DNA from: Eriocheir sinensis
Lineage: Eukaryota > Arthropoda > Malacostraca > Decapoda > Varunidae
Direction: 5' to 3'
Assembly (NCBI RefSeq): GCF_024679095.1
Contig: NC_066552.1
Span: forward strand, 14,767,323-14,831,322
DNA: 64,000 nt
In this document: piece after piece, positions 51,645-63,222 of the stretch
Layout: every line of letters begins with the position of its first letter
How positions within the stretch are numbered: position 1 is the first letter of the stretch
Notes under the pieces: generated by a model
The model's input: only the letters and a program-made list of their open reading frames with translations
Told to the model about the DNA's origin: nothing
Databases searched by the model: none
Program-made: the position numbers and the translations under genes

Positions 51645-51945
51645 TGACACGTGGAGTACCTGACACGCCTCCACCTGATCCACACGCCTCAGCGCTTACC
51701 TCCACCGCCTGTGCCTGGCCCCGACCCTCCCTGCCCCTGGTGCAGGACCGTCGAGGACACCATTGAGCACTTCCTGCTGCACTGCCTAAGATCTACAGTA
51801 CCAGGTCTCCTCATTTCCGACGTATTTTCGCAGATGCTGGCGCACTCACGTCACCAGGCTGTTCGAGGGTAGGTTCAGCGGGGCCGATGGGGTCAGTCGC
51901 TCTTCCAACCTCCGTGTAGTAACAGCTAGCTGGCAGTCGCTCCCA

Positions 51946-52022
<77 letters not shown>

Positions 52023-52242
52023 GCTAGTAATAAGAATGGAGTAGAGGGTATCTACTCATAGTCATTGACAAAGCACATTATAAGAATTACATATAGAAAA
52101 AATATGAAGTAGGGAGATATACAAAATATTACAGCTGTTATGCGTACATTTGCGTTTGTGAGTGAACACACACCATACACACAATACTACTACTACTAAT
52201 AATAATGACAGCATCAACATCTGGGGGCAAATATGGGGTATT

Positions 52243-52296
<54 letters not shown>

Positions 52297-52586
52297 GGGA
52301 ATATAGAATAGTTCCCCGTCTTCCTCACTGTCTCACAGCCAGCTGACGTCACAGGCTGCGCAGTGGAGGTAAAGTGAGGAGACCTGTTACTATAGATCTT
52401 GGCACTGCCCACGCCACCACTTCCAGCGAGTGCTGCTCCGACACCAACTCCTCGCCCTGGACGTGCCCACCTTTGACCTGCCCACGCTGCTGGCGGCGCC
52501 AGGAGTCCACCCCTCACGGCAGGAGGCTGTCATCCGCTTCACCTGCGCCTTCCTCAGGAAGACGGGGCAGCTGAAGCGCCTGTGAA
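51645..52586 (+). pseudogene. C-terminal remnant of a LINE ORF2 (zinc knuckle), interrupted
   Basis: The 51651-51872 frame reads LTRLHLIHTP and PCPWCRTVEDTIEHFLLHC, a CCHC-type knuckle as found at the C-terminus of several LINE ORF2 proteins. A gap of about 500 bp with (TC)n(AC)n (51947-52017) and (GA)n (52242-52292) follows. Then 52396-52586 encodes RHHFQRVLLRHQLLALDVP, LPTLLAAPGVHP and VIRFTCAFLRKTGQLKRL plus a stop, which I read as the end of the same ORF. GC-rich codon use sets it apart from neighbouring AT-rich elements. The clade is not determined. Confidence 0.5.
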
Positions 52587-52657
52587 GCCCTCACAGGACG
52601 ACACCAGCAGGGCTCAGGTGAGCGACTAGATCGCCGCCGCCCGAAACAACAACAACA

Positions 52658-52752
52658 ATGTCGGGGATGTCCCATCCGTGTTCCCTCTGTGGCAGACGAA
52701 AGGAAAAGGATGCCAATCTTATTTTTCACGTATTCCCGAAGGATGAAAAAAG
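52658..52752 (+). CDS. Second P-type gene exon 1: first half of THAP
   Basis: MSGMSHPCSLCGRRKEKD followed by LIFHVFPKDEK: CxxC and the H.FP segment of a THAP zinc finger. Donor AAAAAG/GTCAGC, phase 2. A second ATG three codons in (52667) is an alternative start. Confidence 0.85.
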
Positions 52753-53337
52753 GTCAGCATTGTGTATTATCGTATAAACCGTTAGAAACGTAGTTACGAG
52801 AAGCAAACATTTATCAGAAACAAATGGTATCATATTTTTAAATGCCATGCTCCAGATCTTTGATTCTGACATATTTCATGGTATAAATTTGGTCAATCTG
52901 TGTACTACTGATGTTGAGGTGCCTTGGCATATCATGACCGACCTCATATTAATGATAGGACAGAGTATCACTATGTGGCCTAACACCATACTTGAGTGCA
53001 TTTACATATCTAGATAGGCTTAGTTAGATGAAATTAGGTTGGTGAAACTAGAGTAAATAATATATTTGTACCCTTCTAGTGCCACAGTAATAGTGTTGGC
53101 ACATGGTCCAGGCTAACCTCACCTTACGTCCAGATATTTTCTCATATTGGCATTTTGTACTTTACTAGAGCGAGTATTTTGTGCATGTAATGTGTGAAGA
53201 AAGCCTTGTATGAAACTACCGCCGCAAATCAATAGTTAATGAGTTAATCTCCCCCAACAAGTATGGGAACCTGTGTGAAAACCTGCGGCAAAGATAAAGT
53301 GAAGAACTTTACTAAACTAACCAAAAATCTATAATGT

Positions 53338-55848
53338 TGGTACATTCATGGTATGATGTTGCTATATTCAGGGTATAATGTTGCTATATTCATCGTATAA
53401 TGTTGCTATATTCATCGTATAATGTTGCTATATTCATCATATAATGTTGCTATATTCATCGTATAATGTTGCTATATTCATCATATAATGTTGCTATATT
53501 CATCATATAATGTTGCTATATTCATCGTATAATGTTGCTATATTCATCATATAATGTTGCTATATTCATCATATAATTTTGCTATATTCATCGTATAATG
53601 TTGCTATATTCATCATATAATGTTGCTATATTCATCGTATAATGTTGCTATATTCATCGTATAATGTTGCTATATTCAGGGTATAATGTTGCTATATTCA
53701 TCGTATAATGTTGCTATATTCATCGTATAATGTTGCTATATTCATCGTATAATGTTGCTATATTCAGGGTATAATGTTGCTATATTCATCATATAATGTT
53801 GCTATATTCAGGGTATAATGTTGCTATATTCATCGTATAATGTTGCTATATTCAGGGTATAATGTTGCTATATTCAGGGTATAATGTTGCTATATTCAGG
53901 GTATAATGTTGCTATATTCATCGTATAATGTTGCTATATTCATCGTATAATGTTGCTATATTCATCGTATAATGTTGCTATATTCATCATATAATGTTGC
54001 TATATTCAGGGTATAATGTTGCTATATTCATCGCATAATGTTGCTATATTCATCGTATAATGTTGCTATATTCATCATATAATGTTGCTATATTCAGGGT
54101 ATAATGTTGCTATATTCATCATATAATGTTGCTATATTCAGGGTATAATGTTGCTATATTCATCATATAATGTTGCTATATTCAGGGTATAATGTTGCTA
54201 TATTCATCATATAATGTTGCTATATTCAGGGTATAATGTTGCTATATTCAGGGTATAATGTTGCTATATTCAGGGTATAATGTTGCTATATTCATCATAT
54301 AATGTTGCTATATTCATCGTATAATGTTGCTATATTCAGGGTATAATGTTGCTATATTCATCATATAATGTTGCTATATTCAGGGTATAATGTTGCTATA
54401 TTCAGGGTATAATGTTGCTATATTCATCGTATAATGTTGCTATATTCAGGGTATAATGTTGCTATATTCATCGTATAATGTTGCTATATTCAGGGTATAA
54501 TGTTGCTATATTCATCATATAATGTTGCTATATTCAGGGTATAATGTTGCTATATTCATCGCATAATGTTGCTATATTCATCGTATAATGTTGCTATATT
54601 CATCGTATAATGTTGCTATATTCATCGTATAATGTTGCTATATTCAGGGTATAATGTTGCTATATTCATCGTATAATGTTGCTATATTCAGGGTATAATG
54701 TTGCTATATTCATCATATAATGTTGCTATATTCAGGGTATAATGTTGCTATATTCAGGGTATAATGTTGCTATATTCATCATATAATGTTGCTATATTCA
54801 TCGTATAATGTTGCTATATTCAGGGTATAATGTTGCTATATTCATCGTATAATGTTGCTATATTCAGGGTATAATGTTGCTATATTCATCATATAATGTT
54901 GCTATATTCATCGTATAATGTTGCTATATTCATCATATAATGTTGCTATATTCAGGGTATAATGTTGCTATATTCATCATATAATGTTGCTATATTCAGG
55001 GTGTAATGGTGCTATATTCATCATATAATGTTGCTATATTCATCGTATAATGTTGCTATATTCAGGGTATAATGTTGCTATATTCATCATATAATGTTGC
55101 TATATTCATCGTATAATGTTGCTATATTCAGGGTATAATGTTGCTATATTCATCGTATAATGTTGCTATATTCAGGGTATAATGTTGCTATATTCATCAT
55201 ATAATGTTGCTATATTCAGGGTATAATGTTGCTATATTCATCATATAATGTTGCTATATTCATCGTATAATGTTGCTATATTCAGGGTATAATGTTGCTA
55301 TATTCATCGTATAATGTTGCTATATTCAGGGTATAATGTTGCTATATTCATCATATAATGTTGCTATATTCAGGGTATAATGTTGCTATATTCATCATAT
55401 AATGTTGCTATATTCATCGTATAATGTTGCTATATTCAGGGTATAATGTTGCTATATTCATCATATAATGTTGCTATATTCATCGTATAATGTTGCTATA
55501 TTCAGGGTATAATGTTGCTATATTCATCATATAATGTTGCTATATTCAGGGTATAATGTTGCTATATTCAGGGTATAATGTTGCTATATTCATCGTATAA
55601 TGTTGCTATATTCATCATATAATGTTGCTATATTCAGGGTATAATGTTGCTATATTCATCATATAATGTTGCTATATTCATCGTATAATGTTGCTATATT
55701 CATCATATAATGTTGCTATATTCAGGGTATAATGTTGCTATATTCATCATATAATGTTGCTATATTCAGGGTATAATGTTGCTATATTCAGGGTATAATG
55801 GTGCTATATTTATGCTATAATGTTGATTCATCGTATAATGTTGCTAGA
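53338..55848. repeat. 22-bp minisatellite, ~111 copies, three unit types
   Basis: The unit is TATAATGTTGCTATATTCA followed by one of three trinucleotides, TCG, TCA or GGG. By my count there are about 111 units with almost no other substitutions (rare exceptions: TCGCATAATG at about 54031 and 54559, TTTT at about 53577, GTGTAATGGT at about 55001). It fills more than half of the first intron (52753-57070) of the second P-type gene. Confidence 0.98.
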
Positions 55849-55929
55849 CTCGTCATATAATGTATTAGGAGTGTAAGAGGAAATCATATTTAGGTGTTCA
55901 TTTTTTCAAAGGGTATAATAAATTCGATC

Positions 55930-56250
55930 TAGGGAAAAATCTTGTGGTTAGGTAGTAGTCAGGTCAGGACGAGAAATGATGGGTTTAAGCTGGGGAAATG
56001 TAGATTCAACAAGGAAATAGAAAGAAATTGGTTTTCATATAGGGTGGTTGATGACTGGAACAGACTTAGTAGTCAGATCGTTAGTGCAGAGTTGATAGAG
56101 TTTCAAAAGAAGACTAGATAAATTTATGGACGAGAAGGAATGGTGGAATTAGTATAGTATGTGTAGGTGATGTACAGGAACTATCATGTGTAGGTTAAAC
56201 AGCCTCAAGTAGCTTTCTTATTTTATTATGTTCTTATGGTCATATTTTGA
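55930..56250 (+). mobile_element. CR1-like LINE 3' end
   Basis: Bases 55950-56130 read as GRTRNDGFKL..-like and ..VVDDWNRLSSQIVSAE-like codons with one indel, as in the copy at 27870-28000. The 3' untranslated part ends CAAGTAGCTTTC..ATTATGTTCTTATGG, the short terminal repeat typical of CR1-like elements. Confidence 0.75.
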
Positions 56251-56424
56251 AAATACCCCTCTGTGTTAGTTTTTTTTGTCTGATAAGTGTTTGCTTCGAG
56301 ATATATATTTCTTGTTGCATTTTTTTTTCGGTTTCTATAGTTTTCCACAAGAAAAAAACTTACACCGAACTAAAACATGGAAAATTTTGCAGTTTTTCCA
56401 ACTCTCCTTTTGAAAATAGACAGT

Positions 56425-56965
56425 AGTTCTGCCACACTTAGAATATTGCAAAACTGTCTGGGATCAACACACTCACAATAATATTACTGAGCTAGAGGCT
56501 ATACAGAATAAAGCAGCTAGATGAATCAGGCATGATTACAAACATCCTGCATCTTGCTGAAACAGGACATTAAATTAGACCCACTTGTGGCAAAAAGACA
56601 AATATATATGCACAGGCAACCAAAATCACCAAACAGTTCAGTCAACATAATCAAAGAAACCTACTTACACCCCACAAATATAAAATCAACTTAAGGTAGC
56701 TACAACCTAGAATACCACACATATCAGGCAATCACTGACACACTCTGACACGATTTCCACAGCATCCAAGAGTGGAATCAAATCCCATCTCACATCGTTA
56801 AAATAGACCCCCTCTCTATAATTTTAAGCTAGGATCACCATTCATCATTTACCTAATCTTTGCCTTGCCCCCAACTCTTCAATCCCCGCACAACCCCAAC
56901 TTATGCTTCCTGAGAGTGGCCCTCGGGGGAATATTTAACTTGAGCTTGAACTTGATATGAGTGTT
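56425..56965 (+). mobile_element. Fragment of another LINE (RT C-terminus, 3' end)
   Basis: LPHLEYCKTVWDQHTHNN and ELEAIQNKAAR (56430-56520) are the post-RT segment of many LINEs (PHLEYAS.VWDP..). The rest is non-open and ends in CTTGAGCTTGAACTTGA. It differs from LINE-A, LINE-B and the CR1-like copies. Confidence 0.6.
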
Positions 56966-57070
56966 ACAACTAAATACCCATACCTAACCAACCTGGACAA
57001 TTTCATGTGAAAGTAACAGTCAGCATTATAGACTGAACTGATGTTAGTTACATTATCTATGTATTTTTAG

Positions 57071-57238
57071 ATGCCAGAGATGGGTCAACATTATCGACAT
57101 CCCACACTTGAAAGGAAAAACCTGTGACCAGTTAAACAGAAGCTTTCGTGTGTGTAGCCACCACTTCTCACCGACAAACTACATGTCTGGAAATTCAAAC
57201 AAACTGCAAATTTGCATGTCCAGACCAAAATCTTGGTG
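57071..57238 (+). pseudogene. Second P-type gene exon 2: second half of THAP, frameshifted
   Basis: After TATTTTTAG the frame gives RCQRWVNIIDIP and FRVCSHHFSPTNYMSGN with the C..H pair. Towards the end, the phase needed for exon 3 and an 'A.P'-like closing box are both in another frame (FACPDQNLG), indicating one lost base near 57205-57214. Donor TTGGTG/GTATGT. Confidence 0.8.
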
Positions 57239-57741
57239 GTATGTATATATTTAATTACTACATTATGAAGTATTACTCTAATAAACTTATATGTGCATGA
57301 ATTTTCATGTGTAATAGAAACATATATGATATTCATGTACATCATTTCACATTTACTTCATTATATTTCAGAGACCGGAACTTCAGATGGTACTACTCCA
57401 GATGACACCCCTGCCAGATCATCTTCAGGTATAGTATTATATAAGCTGCAATTGTTCAGTGATAATGAAACCATTACAGTACCTATTTGATATGGGAGAA
57501 ACTGTATTGCAGCTCTGTGCCTCTATTTTCATTAATAAATCAACGAAAGCTTCACAGAAAACGTTGATTTTGTCTATAGAATCATGTTATGAAAGCAGAA
57601 TACCCTTAAAATGGACTTAATTAAACCTCCCTTTTCCTTAGTCTAACCTAACCTAACCTGGCTAACGGTATCTGCCCCCATGGATCCCCAGTAACCTTAA
57701 TCTTTTTACGTTTATGATATGTAGACACAGTAGTAAAATGG

Positions 57742-57905
57742 ATGTTTTTGATATGCGTTCTTGCGTGGAAACAGAGGAAAGCTCCAGATAAGTGGAGAAG
57801 GGCAATTATCGTGCCTTTGCACAAGGGTATAAGGAGTAAGAATGAGTGTAACAAATATAGAGAAATAAGTTTGCTTAGTGTGCCAGGAAAAGTGTATGGG
57901 GGACG
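57742..57905 (+). mobile_element. LINE-A-like RT fragment in intron 3 of the second P-type gene
   Basis: LAWKQRKAPDKWRRAIIVPL followed by HKGIRSKN and YREISLLSVPGKVYG corresponds to the RT finger segment (compare RGISLLSV in LINE-A copy 2 at 13493). Open over 160 bp; neither end continues in known LINE sequence. Confidence 0.7.
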
Positions 57906-59103
57906 CTCCCCGAGGAAGCAAGGCGACAGTGCTATAGATATGTATAAATCTATAAATGAAATGTGTTCTATGAAGTTCTCGTTAGTGTAGTCGTAACAAT
58001 AGAGGCGTGGAGCTACAATGCAGTTTTACTTTTTCTGTACTGTACAGTAGATTACTGTTTTGTTCATGTATAATGTGATTTATCAATTTCCATTTCTGAT
58101 ATACAGCATCAAGAACAACCAATAACACCACTATCGAGTATGTGACACCATCTGATGTGGGCATAAACGTCACATATGACAAAGATGATGGGAGTTTTGG
58201 TATGTAATTTTATATGTAACTGTGTTACAGGAATGTTGTGTATTCATACGTGTATCTAGGTAAATCATAGTCTAATATTATGGTAACAATGGCGTGTAAT
58301 AACCTAATAAAACTGTAGGTCAACTCTAACTCTGAATAACATTATTCTTTATCAGGTGACCTAAAGGACGTATCTGATACTGAAGGTGATGGGAGAATGA
58401 CTACTGTGCCACCTGCTGACACACGTGGTAACACAGATGTTGCTAATGGTATTTGGAATTGGCTTTGAGTATTCATTTTCTACTTTTAGTGTTTGTATTT
58501 AAATTATTGATTTAAATACAGGTATTTTATCAATGTTCATCATAGAATAGGGTAAAAAAAAAATTCAAGTCTCAAGATAATGCAACAAAGAATGATTAGA
58601 ATAATACTCTTTCATAAAATATTGAAGATCCAAACACTTTTAATACATAATATCTCATCAAATCAGTAGCATACAGTAGCTTTAGCTCATTGTAAGAGCA
58701 TGACACATTTTTATCTTACAGTGACCTCAGAAGCTGCGGAACGTGCTTCAAGAGAACACCATCATCCTACTGAACAACTAGAGATCTCTGAGCCTGTTGC
58801 ACCAAGTACGTTATATGAGATCATCATGCACAGATATTATAAATTGTACAGCATGCAAAACAGTTTAATACTGTAATATAATTATATGTTTATGTCACAC
58901 TACTTTAGGTGATGATTTTTCAGTTTAGAAGTAGTATGAAAGAGCATTTGTATCGTAACCATTGAGGTTAATGTGAGGTTACGAGATTGCCACAACAAAG
59001 CTAGCTACCGGTTATTGGGGAAAGGGTAGCAAGCATAGGTACTCCTAGATGGGTATCTCAGCCCATCCCGCCTTGACGTTATTGGCACTGTTAGTACACC
59101 TTA

Positions 59104-60141
59104 AGGCTGCGTGCGTTTAAACCAAGCGAGTCACGTCGAGTTGAGCCACGTCAAGTCATTTGAGGCGATTCATATTGACGCCACTCCGTTTACACCGACT
59201 GCGTCAGCCCGAGCCAAGTCAGTATTCAATGACCCATTTGATTTCATGGAGAATGGATGCATGTTTTCGTTTTTTTTTATTAATTTATCGTATTTATTTT
59301 GTTTTCCATTGGTCTTTTACTCTTTCTTTTATTTTCTATTGTCATTTTCAAATCCTTCTCTTTTATTTTATTTTTAGTTCTTTTCTTGCTGTTGTTTTCT
59401 TCTTTGTTTTCTTTTCTGGTGGGTTTTTTATTCTATCATACGTAAGTTGATGTTCATGTGTCTGGGTGAGCCGTTTTCCTCCCAGAAGGGATCAGCGAGT
59501 TATGATTTACTTCATATTTTTGGTGACGGGTATAATTTCTTGGCATATGCTTGAGTATGATTGAACGTAACGGATGCTATATGAATGGTGTACATTATTA
59601 TTTACAAATATTGAAAATATACATAGTAAGTATATGAATATATCCACTCCCCCTTGTCCCTTGTCCTACTAACATAGCTTTGTGATAGGCCCCAATCTTA
59701 ATAGTTGGTGTATTGTATGTAACATATGTATGAATGGTTGAGTGAATGGTGTGCATGCTTCAGGATGATACGTAAAACTGAAAACTTCTTTCCATAAAGC
59801 AGCGATGACATCACGATCCCGGTGGTTACGGTCACTGGAATCATATATAGCAGGGGGCTCTTGAACTAAGTTGATTAGGAGTTCCACCAGCATGCTTGAA
59901 CACACCACGGCAGACTCGCTGTGACTGACGTCCATAATAGGTCCCGCCCTAGATGTGACGACGGGACGCGACGCAATGCGACGTGACGTGACTCGACGCA
60001 TCCGGTGTAAACGTTTTCTTTCAAAAACCGATATAAATCAGTGTTATAACTGGGGTGGCGATTCATGGTACGTCATGAATCGTCATGACGCGACGCGACG
60101 CGACACGACTCGACGTGACTCGCTTGGTGTAAACGCAGCCT
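59104..60141. mobile_element. 1.04-kb non-autonomous TIR element with two nested TIR layers
   Basis: The left end AGGCTGCGTGCGTTTAAACC (59104) and right end GGTGTAAACGCAGCCT (to 60141) are inverted and continue into AAGCGAGTCACGTCGAG on both sides. A second inverted pair lies inside: CGTTTACACCGACTGCGTC (59188) against GACGCATCCGGTGTAAACG (59995-60014). GACGC/GACGT pentamers are dense beside both right-hand ends. No transposase inside. The target duplication is not evident (TAA left, TAG right). It sits in the intron between exons 6 and 7 of the second P-type gene. Confidence 0.75.
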
Positions 60142-60426
60142 AGGTGTATAACTTAAGGTGTAGCTCCTAGGGCTAATACTTCACTGGGCTAGATATCTGT
60201 CCGTGGCCCCTCAATGGGTGGATAAAATGGACAAATTGTGACAGGAAAGTGAGTGTGAATAAGGCAATATGAAAAGTGTTGAGAGTTGTATGTTTTAATG
60301 AGAATGGAATAATTAATGAATTCAAGAGAAGAATGGTTGTCAAGATTTGTATGAAAGGGGGAATGGATGTGCTTGGACTGAGTGACACCCACTTTCTCAT
60401 GGATATGGAAGAGGATATTTTACTTA

Positions 60427-60680
60427 TATCATCATCATCATTTCATGGACGCCTGCTCCTAGGAGCTCCCACCAGGGGATGGCCACAGCAGAGTTTCCAA
60501 CTTTCTCTATCCAGACACTCCCTCCTTGCCTGCTCAAAGTTTCTCAAAGATCTTTCCACCCCTCTCCCTAACGTACTCTTGCACCCTATCCCTCCATTTC
60601 ACTGGAGGTCGTCCTCTAGCATTCCCTCCTTCTATCTCACTGACATATACCCTTCTGGTCATTTTACTCTCCTCCATGTT
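60427..60680 (-). mobile_element. LINE-A 3' end, reverse orientation
   Basis: Reverse complement of the LINE-A terminus: (ATC)n, then CCTGCTCCTAGGAGCTCCCA (about 60451), CACTGGAGGTCGTCCTC (about 60600) and CTTCTGGTCATTTTACTCTC. It matches 21200-21485 read backwards. 5'-truncated, in the same intron as the TIR element. Confidence 0.9.
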
Positions 60681-60811
60681 TATAACCATATCATATTGGA
60701 ATGTTGACAGTTACTAAATACATTTGTCATGTCTGCTCATCTATATTTATGAAGTGTATACTAAACTGTATTTAAAATGAACATATTCACATGAGACTTA
60801 AAACATTACAG

Positions 60812-62394
60812 ATATTGCTGGTTATACAGAAACAAGGAAATCATTATCTTCCAAATCAAAAACATCAACGCTCCTCCACAGATATAGAACCAGAGTAAAA
60901 AGGTTATTGAAAAGAGTTCATTTACTTAAGACGGTCAGGAAGGACTGTTCCAAATGCACACTACCTTCAGAAATAATAAAAAATGCTTCTAAATACCTAA
61001 AAGGTTATGGCCTTGAGTTTTTCAAAAGTCAGATCCAGTTAGCAGGTTCCAAAAAAAAGGGCAGACGTTACTCAGATGAGCAACGTTCATTTGCCTTGTC
61101 CCTTTATTTTAGGAATGCAAGAACCTATAATTTGTTATCACACATATTTGTCCTCCCCACTCCAAGGATGCTAAGATACTGGATGAAAAGAATTATGTTC
61201 AATGTTGGCTGGAATCAATCCCTCTTTGAAATTTTGAAAAGAAAGGCTGAAAATATGTCTAAGCAGGATAAAGTTTGTGGAGTAGTATTTGATGCAATTT
61301 CTGTCAAGGAGAAGATGAATTTTAACATAGCCCAAGATGAGGTTGATGGACTTGAAAATTTAGGTGTATATGGGTCATCAGATTCAACTGCAAAGTATGC
61401 CATGGTATTTATGGTTAAAGGCTTAGCCTCTAAGTGGAAACAGACTTTAGATTATTTTTTGTTTAGTAAGAGCATTAAGCCAGATGTCCTCAAGTGCATG
61501 CTATTAGATTGTTTGACCAAGTTGAAGGATACAGGTTTACAGCCTAAGTTTGTCATATGTGATCAAGATGCAACAAATAGAAGTCTCTACCTAAAGCTAA
61601 ATATTTCACCACAGTCTCCATTTATAATACACAATGAGGAAAAGATACATTTCTTTTATGACACACCACATCTGCTTAAAAGTGTCCGTAATAATCTGAT
61701 GAAATATGATTTTGTTGTCAATAAAAACTCAGTGGTAAAATGGCATTATATTGAAGAGTTTTACAAAAGAGACAATGCCATGACCTTGCGCCTTGCACCT
61801 AAGCTCTCAGCAAAACATATATATTGCAATACATTTGAAAGAATGCGCGTTTCCTTAGCTGCGCAAGTTTTCAGTCAGAGTGTTGCAGCAGGCATACACA
61901 CTTATGCAGAATTAGGGGCCTTGCCATCTGAAGCTTCTCAAACAGCATTTTTTGTAGAAAAAATGGATAAGCTATTTGATTTATTTAATAGCTGTCAAAT
62001 AAACCACTTCAAAAGTAGTAAATGTGCCATATCAGAAAAAAATGGACAGTTCGAAAGACGAGTTGAATTCGAATCATGGATTAATTCCTTGGAAGTAATT
62101 GGCACTAAAAGACCACTTCCATGCATTTCTGGGTGGAGGCTGAATTTGGCAAGCATAAAATTACTTTGGGAAGATGTGCATTTAAATCATAATTATAAGT
62201 ATTTGATGACTAATAGGCTTAATCAAGATGCCCTAGAAAATGTATTTAGCACCATCCGAAATGCTGGAGGAAACAGTGACGCACCAACTTGTCAAATATT
62301 TAAGAAGATAATAAATTGTATGATGAGCAACCACATATTTCAGTCATCAGTTAGGGCTAACTGTTTGGATGATGCAATGCCTATTTTACAATAA
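60812..62394 (+). CDS. Second P-type gene: catalytic exon
   Basis: Opens after the acceptor ACATTACAG and stays open for 527 codons to a TAA at 62392-62394. It includes a basic segment (LLHRYRTRVKRLLKRVH), the P-type core motifs VVFDAIS (about 61285), VICDQDATN (about 61554), HFFYDTPHLLKSVRNN (about 61650), RLAPKLSAKH and LNQDALENVFS (about 62219). The same frame remains open after the stop (62398-62601: acidic region), so the TAA is an interruption, not the natural end. Compared with the other P copy the C-terminal Cys-rich domain lies beyond it. Confidence 0.88.
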
Positions 62395-63222
62395 TTCATG
62401 AAAATGAGTGACATAGACAAGTCTCATACTTTTGAACTGATTAAACCCAAAGGCAAAGAAGAGAATTCCTCAGGCATTGAGGATGATTTTGAGGAGGAAA
62501 ACTTAGAAAGCCAGGAGCAAGTAGGAGGCAGTACCATTGATAATGCTCTTTCTGATTATTTTTCATCTTTAACCCTTGTTTTGATCATGACAAAGAGGTG
62601 AGCAGTGACATAGAAGAGCCTGATGATAATTCCTCAAAAATGACCAACGAAGTAATTGCATAAATTTAGAGTCTTTTCAGAATAATTCGCTGGCAAATTA
62701 TTTCTCATCTTTTGATCCTTTAAGTGAGGAAAGTAATACAACATTTAATTCCACTTCATATGATGGGACTGAGGAAAATGCAATATCGTATGTAGTAGGT
62801 TATATGTGTCATGTAATAAGTAAACATCATGACTGTGAAACTTGTAGATTGAAAGTGACTGATCCTAATTATGCAGTCACATCTGATAATATATACCAAG
62901 CACTAAAAGATTCAGAAAATAAAAGATATTTAAAGTATCCTAGCAAATTGGTCATTGAAATGATCAAAGAATATGAATTCATTTTTAGGGCACACATTAA
63001 AGACTTTATTTTCAAGTCGAATGTGAGTGCCAATATGTTAGAGGTAATGAAAAATAGGACTGAAAGAAAAAAACGATTTATGTGAGGAGCCTCACAAAAT
63101 TATGATGAAAAATATGTTCGTATGAGAATTCATTACTATGTAAAATTCTTTGATAGAAATTTAGGAAAAGGGGAAGAGGTGAAAGTATTGGAGACTGTGG
63201 TGAGAAACGGAATAGGAAATTA
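62395..63222 (+). pseudogene. Disrupted C-terminal region of the second P-type transposase
   Basis: Pieces in changing frames: GIEDDFEEENLESQEQVGG (to 62601), FDHDKEVSSDIEEPDD, NYFSSFDPLSEESN, then ISYVVGYMCHVISKHHDC (62786 on), homologous to YVVGWTCKKFLKFHDC of the other copy. The frame runs to a stop at 63085. A last fragment (63122-63222) reads MRIHYYVKFFDRNLG and ends in a stop, possibly the natural C-terminus. Confidence 0.7.

Larger units (their letters stand above)
52658..63222 (+). pseudogene. Second P-element-type transposase gene (THAP, 7+ exons), broken
   Basis: Exons: 52658-52752, 57071-57238, 57372-57428, 58107-58199, 58356-58448, 58722-58805 and 60812-62394 with a continuing tail to about 63222. 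Exons 1-2 form a THAP domain split at the same place and phase as in the P element at 30693. Linker exons are 57, 93, 93 and 84 nt, all phase 1, acidic and Thr/Ser-rich. The large exon has the P core (VVFDAIS, VICDQDATN, HFFYDTPHLLKSVRNN, LNQDALENVFS). Damage: a one-base change near 57210 in the THAP exon, an in-frame TAA at 62392, and at least two frame changes before ISYVVGYMCHVISKHHDC (about 62786). The termini were not found; the right end may lie outside the window. Confidence 0.88.

Noticed and set aside
53338..55848. CRISPR-like array
   Set aside because: The 22-bp units are directly adjacent with no unique spacers; it is a minisatellite in eukaryotic intron DNA.
52658..63222. Complete P element boundaries for the second P-type gene
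   Set aside because: I looked for an inverted pair with 8-bp duplications around 52.3-52.7 kb and 63.1-64 kb and found none; the right end may be outside the window.
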